A stretch of DNA of 64,000 nt, from positions 62,001-126,000 of the forward strand of contig JAEULA010000032.1 in assembly GCA_016793165.1 (NCBI GenBank), read 5' to 3'. The translations under genes and the position numbers were made by a program. Below are positions 61,062 to 64,000 of the stretch, piece by piece. Under the pieces are notes generated by a model. The model did not search any database, had not been told where the DNA came from, and saw nothing but the letters and a program-made list of their open reading frames with translations. This DNA is from Alphaproteobacteria bacterium (lineage in GTDB: Bacteria; Pseudomonadota; Alphaproteobacteria; CACIAM-22H2). The stretch's first letter is position 1. Every line of letters starts with the position of its first letter.

Positions 61062-63580
61062 CCGGCGGAACCTGGCCTCTCGCCTGGCGGCTCGCGCGGC
61101 GCGAGCTGCGCGGGGGCTTGCGCGGCTTCCGCGTCTTCCTCGCCTGCCTCGCGCTGGGCGTCGCGGCGATCGCCGGCGTCGGCTCGCTGGCGAGCTCGGT
61201 GACCAAGGCGCTCCGCGACGACGCCCGGCTGCTGCTGGACGGCGACGTCGAGCTGTCCTTTACCCATCGCGAGGCGAGCGCCGAGCAGCTGCGGCACCTG
61301 ACCGGCAGCGGGCGGGTCTCGGTCGTTGCCGAGATGCGCGCGATGGCGAGCGGCGGCGATTCGCGCGTGCTGGTCGAGCTCAAGGCCGTCGACATCCCCT
61401 ATCCGCTGGTGGGACGAGCGCGCACGACGCCGGAGATGCCGCTGCGCGACGCGCTCGCCGAGCGCGACGGCGAATGGGGCGCGCTCGCCGAGCGCGCGAC
61501 GCTCGCGCGCCTCGGCCTCAAGCCGGGCGACACGCTCAGGCTCGGCGACCGGGCGTTCCGGGTGCGCGGCGTGCTCGATGCGGAGCCCGACCGCAGCGCG
61601 AACGTCTTCACGCTCGGGCCGCGCGTCATGATCGCGGTCGAGTCGCTCGCCGGCACCGGGCTGGTCCAGCCCGGCAGCCTGATCCGCTGGCAGTACCGCG
61701 TCGCGCTGCCTGCCGGGGCGGATGCCGAGGCCTTCATCGAGGACCTGAAGCAGCGCTTCCCGCAGGCTGGCTGGCGCATCCGATCGCTGTCGGAGGCGGC
61801 GCCGGGCCTGCAGCGCTGGGTCGACCGCATCGCGATGTTCCTGACGCTGGTCGGCCTCACGGCGCTGCTGGTCGGCGGCGTCGGCGTCGCCAATGCCGTG
61901 CGCAGCTTCATCGACGGCAAGACGGCGACCATCGCGACGCTCAAGTGCATCGGCGCCCCCAACGGGCTCGTGCTGCGCGTCTACCTGGCCCAGGTGATGG
62001 CGATGGCGGCGATCGGCATCGCGGTCGGCCTGGTCGTCGGCGGCATCGTGCCGGTCGCGGTCGCGCCGCTGATCGCCCAGGCGATGGGCGTCCAGATCCG
62101 GACCGGCGTCTTCGCGATGCCGCTGGCGCTCGGGACCGTCTACGGCCTGCTCGTCGCCTTCGCGTTCGCCTTCTGGCCGGTCGCGCAGGCGCGCGACGTG
62201 CCGGCCGGCGCGCTGTTCCGGGCCCTGGTCGCGCCGCCACGCGCCTGGCCGCGCCGCGACGTCCTGCTGGCCACCATCGCCGCGATCCTCGCGCTCTCGG
62301 CGCTGGCCATCGTGACCGCGCTGGATCCGCGCCTGGGCGCGGGCTTCGTCGCCGGGGCCGCGGCCACGTTCCTGCTGTTCCGCCTCGCCGCCTCGCTCAT
62401 CCGCCGCGTCGCGCGAAACGCGCCGACGCCGCGGAGCCCGATGCTGCGCCTGGCGCTCGCCAACCTGCATCGCCCTGGCGGCAACCTGAACGGCATCGTC
62501 CTGTCGCTGGGGCTCGGCCTCACCGTCCTGACGATCATTTCGCTCGTGCACGGCAACTTCGCACGGGCGCTGAAGACCCAGTTGCCCGACATTGCGCCGA
62601 GCTTCTTTTTCATCGACATCCAGCCCGACCAACTGCCCGTCTTCGACGCGATCGTCGCGGGCGCGCCCGGCGTCGCCGCGGTCCAGCGCGTGCCGAGCCT
62701 GCGCGGCAGGATCACCGCGCTCAACGGCGTGCCCGTCGACAAGGTCGCGGTGTCGCCCGATGCGCAATGGGCGATCGGATCCGACCGCGGCCTGACCTAC
62801 AGCGGCACGCTGCCGCGCGACGCGCGTGTCGTCGCCGGCGCGTGGTGGCCGGCCGACTATCGCGGCCCGCCGCTGGTCTCCTTCGACGCGCAGATCGCTC
62901 GCGGCATGGGCCTCAAGCTCGGCGACACGATCACGCTCAACGTCCTGGGGCGCGAGATCGTGGCCCGGATCGCCAACCTGCGGGCGATCGACTGGAGCAC
63001 GCTGGGCATCAACTTCACGCTGATCTTCGCGCCGGGCACGCTCGAGGGCGCGCCGCAGACCTGGATCGCCACCGCGCAGGTCGACCGCGAACACGAGGAC
63101 GCGCTGGAGCGCGCCATCGGCGCCAGGCTGCCGAACGTCTCGTCGATCCGCGTTCGCGAGGCCCTCGCCACCGTCGAGGGCGTCCTCGGGAGCATCGCGC
63201 GCGCCGCCCAGCTCACCGCCTCGGTGACGCTGCTCGCCGGCGCCCTCACGCTGGCCGGCGCGGTCGCCGCCACCCAGCGACGCCGCATCTACGACGCGGT
63301 CGTGCTGAAGGTCCTCGGGGCCCGGCGGATCGACGTGCTCGCGGCGCTGGTCGTCGAGTTCGGCGTGATCGGCCTCGCGGTCGCGCTGATCGCGACCTTC
63401 GTGGGCAGCATCGCGGCATGGCTGCTGGTCACGCACTACATGCGCGTCGACTTCACCTGGCTGCCGCTGACGGCCGCCGGCGTCGTCGGCGCGGCGATGG
63501 CGGCCGTGATCGCCATCGGGCTGGCCGGGACATGGCGTGCCCTTGGCCAGAAGCCGGCTCCGCTGCTGCGGAACGCCTGA
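61058..63580 (+). CDS. YbbP-like ABC transporter permease
   Basis: An 840-residue permease with two FtsX-type domains, typical of YbbP/LolE-like large permeases with about ten membrane segments. The first segment is at 20-45 (FRVFLACLALGVAAIAGVGS), a periplasmic domain follows, then segments at about 260-420 and 465-500, a second periplasmic domain, and the last segments at about 715-835. Typical ADVPAGALFR-like linker (RDVPAGALFRAL) is present. GTG start overlapping the ATPase stop. Confidence 0.92.
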   Translation: MTGGTWPLAWRLARRELRGGLRGFRVFLACLALGVAAIAGVGSLASSVTKALRDDARLLLDGDVELSFTHREASAEQLRHLTGSGRVSVVAEMRAMASGGDSRVLVELKAVDIPYPLVGRARTTPEMPLRDALAERDGEWGALAERATLARLGLKPGDTLRLGDRAFRVRGVLDAEPDRSANVFTLGPRVMIAVESLAGTGLVQPGSLIRWQYRVALPAGADAEAFIEDLKQRFPQAGWRIRSLSEAAPGLQRWVDRIAMFLTLVGLTALLVGGVGVANAVRSFIDGKTATIATLKCIGAPNGLVLRVYLAQVMAMAAIGIAVGLVVGGIVPVAVAPLIAQAMGVQIRTGVFAMPLALGTVYGLLVAFAFAFWPVAQARDVPAGALFRALVAPPRAWPRRDVLLATIAAILALSALAIVTALDPRLGAGFVAGAAATFLLFRLAASLIRRVARNAPTPRSPMLRLALANLHRPGGNLNGIVLSLGLGLTVLTIISLVHGNFARALKTQLPDIAPSFFFIDIQPDQLPVFDAIVAGAPGVAAVQRVPSLRGRITALNGVPVDKVAVSPDAQWAIGSDRGLTYSGTLPRDARVVAGAWWPADYRGPPLVSFDAQIARGMGLKLGDTITLNVLGREIVARIANLRAIDWSTLGINFTLIFAPGTLEGAPQTWIATAQVDREHEDALERAIGARLPNVSSIRVREALATVEGVLGSIARAAQLTASVTLLAGALTLAGAVAATQRRRIYDAVVLKVLGARRIDVLAALVVEFGVIGLAVALIATFVGSIAAWLLVTHYMRVDFTWLPLTAAGVVGAAMAAVIAIGLAGTWRALGQKPAPLLRNA

Positions 63581-63592
63581 TCGCCGCCATCG

Positions 63593-63607
63593 TTAACGTC
63601 TCGTTAA
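63593..63607. promoter_or_regulatory. CtrA-type binding site TTAA-N7-TTAA
   Basis: TTAA-CGTCTCG-TTAA is a full match to the CtrA consensus TTAA-N7-TTAA. It lies 74-88 bp upstream of the gene for a membrane PAS protein. The region around it (GTTAACG, GTAACGG, GGTAAACC) is AT-rich compared with the genome. CtrA is the alphaproteobacterial cell-cycle and motility regulator; its gene is not in the window. Confidence 0.58.
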
Positions 63608-63642
63608 TCGATCGTAACGGAAGGTAAACCCCGTCGAGCGGG

Positions 63643-63662
63643 TCCGGCGCCGACGCGCCGGA
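63643..63662. other. 8-bp perfect hairpin between the YbbP gene and the PAS gene
   Basis: TCCGGCGC-CGAC-GCGCCGGA is a perfect stem with a 4-nt loop, 18 nt before the next ATG and just upstream of its GGGGAG ribosome site. It could end the ybbP transcript or fold in the leader of the PAS gene. Confidence 0.4.
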
Positions 63663-63680
63663 GTCATTTGGGGAGTTGTG

Positions 63681-64000
63681 ATGGCACTCGTCGGAGTTGC
63701 GCAGCGATCGTCGCCGTGGCGCGGCGGGGGACGCGTGGCGATCGCGCTGGCGATGATCATGATCGTCATCGCCGGCCTGCTGATGATCCTGCTGGAGGCG
63801 CGGGTGGAGGCCTTCGTGCTCGCGTTGGCCGGGGCCTCGCTGGCGATTGCCGGATTCCTCGGCGGCATCGCGATCGGCTTGTGGCGCGCCCGGCGCGTCG
63901 CGCGCGCGGCCGCGGATCAGAGCTCGGCGCTGCAGTCGCTGCTCGATGCGATGCCGGTCACCGTCAGCATCAAGGACAAGGGCCTGCGCTTCCGCTACCT
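63681..64000 (+). CDS. membrane protein with PAS domain (N-terminal part)
   Basis: The first 106 codons of a gene that runs off the window. Two hydrophobic segments (about residues 19-39 and 45-68) form a membrane hairpin, then a short linker (ARRVARAAADQSSALQS) leads into the start of a PAS domain, LLDAMPVTVSIKDKGLRFRY. Such N-termini belong to sensor kinases, GGDEF or EAL proteins; the output domain is not visible. GGGGAG lies upstream of the ATG, and a CtrA-type site lies further upstream. Confidence 0.78.
   Translation, partial: MALVGVAQRSSPWRGGGRVAIALAMIMIVIAGLLMILLEARVEAFVLALAGASLAIAGFLGGIAIGLWRARRVARAAADQSSALQSLLDAMPVTVSIKDKGLRFRY

Noticed and set aside
1..64000. Insertion sequences, integrases, att sites, CRISPR arrays, tRNA genes
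   Set aside because: No transposase or integrase motif, no spaced direct repeats, and no cloverleaf with TTCGAATC-type arm was found while reading both strands.

Overview
The window is a high-GC (about 70% by eye), densely coded stretch of chromosome from what looks like an alphaproteobacterium. The evidence is the maeB-mutS-glnD-murJ gene set, a phoR-pstSCAB-phoU-phoB operon, a textbook CtrA-type site (TTAA-N7-TTAA), a tesA/ybbA/ybbP-type locus and two PEP-CTERM proteins. I see no tRNA, rRNA, CRISPR array, insertion sequence or phage gene. No stretch longer than 300 bases lacks a gene; the longest gap is 4412-4704. Many long antisense reading frames exist, but they are shadows of real genes caused by high GC3.

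Layout. 1-7.0 kb: the end of a peptide-type ABC substrate-binding protein, an AraC regulator divergent from a methyltransferase, then an arylsulfatase and an MFS exporter. 7.1-28.3 kb: the housekeeping genes murJ, glnD, mutS (all minus) and maeB (plus), which in many alphaproteobacteria lie next to each other. Here they are separated by two accessory blocks. Block 1 (8.8-16.9 kb) holds a nickel/cobalt NicO-type exporter with a DUF1007 partner, an SDR, a MacAB-like tripartite efflux system, a PEP-CTERM protein and a small secreted protein. Block 2 (19.7-23.2 kb) holds a lipoprotein, a secreted protein, a second PEP-CTERM protein and a DUF2252 protein. 28.3-42.2 kb: a DUF2339 membrane protein and the complete phosphate regulon phoR-pstS-pstC-pstA-pstB-phoU-phoB followed by a Tat-exported PhoX-type phosphatase. 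42.5-47 kb: an Ldh2-type dehydrogenase, a large acyl-CoA-ligase/GNAT fusion of the Pat type and a 2H phosphoesterase. 47-51.2 kb: a CpxA/CpxR/Spy-like envelope-stress module and an XRE regulator divergent from a small membrane protein. 51.2-56 kb: a [4Fe-4S]-type uracil-DNA glycosylase, a sirtuin, a low-molecular-weight phosphatase, an exported nicotinamidase, a LysR regulator and an SDR. 56-64 kb: a TRIC-type channel, ThpR, an aldo/keto reductase, a FIST protein, a TesA-type esterase divergent from an ABC ATPase/permease pair, and the start of a membrane-bound PAS protein under a probable CtrA site.

The most interesting signal is regulatory. Both PEP-CTERM genes, 6 kb apart on opposite strands, have a clear sigma-54 promoter (GG-N10-GC), and both have a similar element (CAAGT-N3/4-CTGnCGG) about 83 bp upstream of the -24 GG. 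This points to a small enhancer-dependent regulon for exosortase-sorted surface proteins, although neither exosortase nor the activator is in the window. A second good signal is a Cpx-box-like direct repeat (GTAAA-N5-GTGAA), about 90 bp upstream of a spy-like gene and written into the last codons of the neighbouring regulator with otherwise rare codons. A Spy-like helical domain also appears inside the MacA-type adaptor protein.
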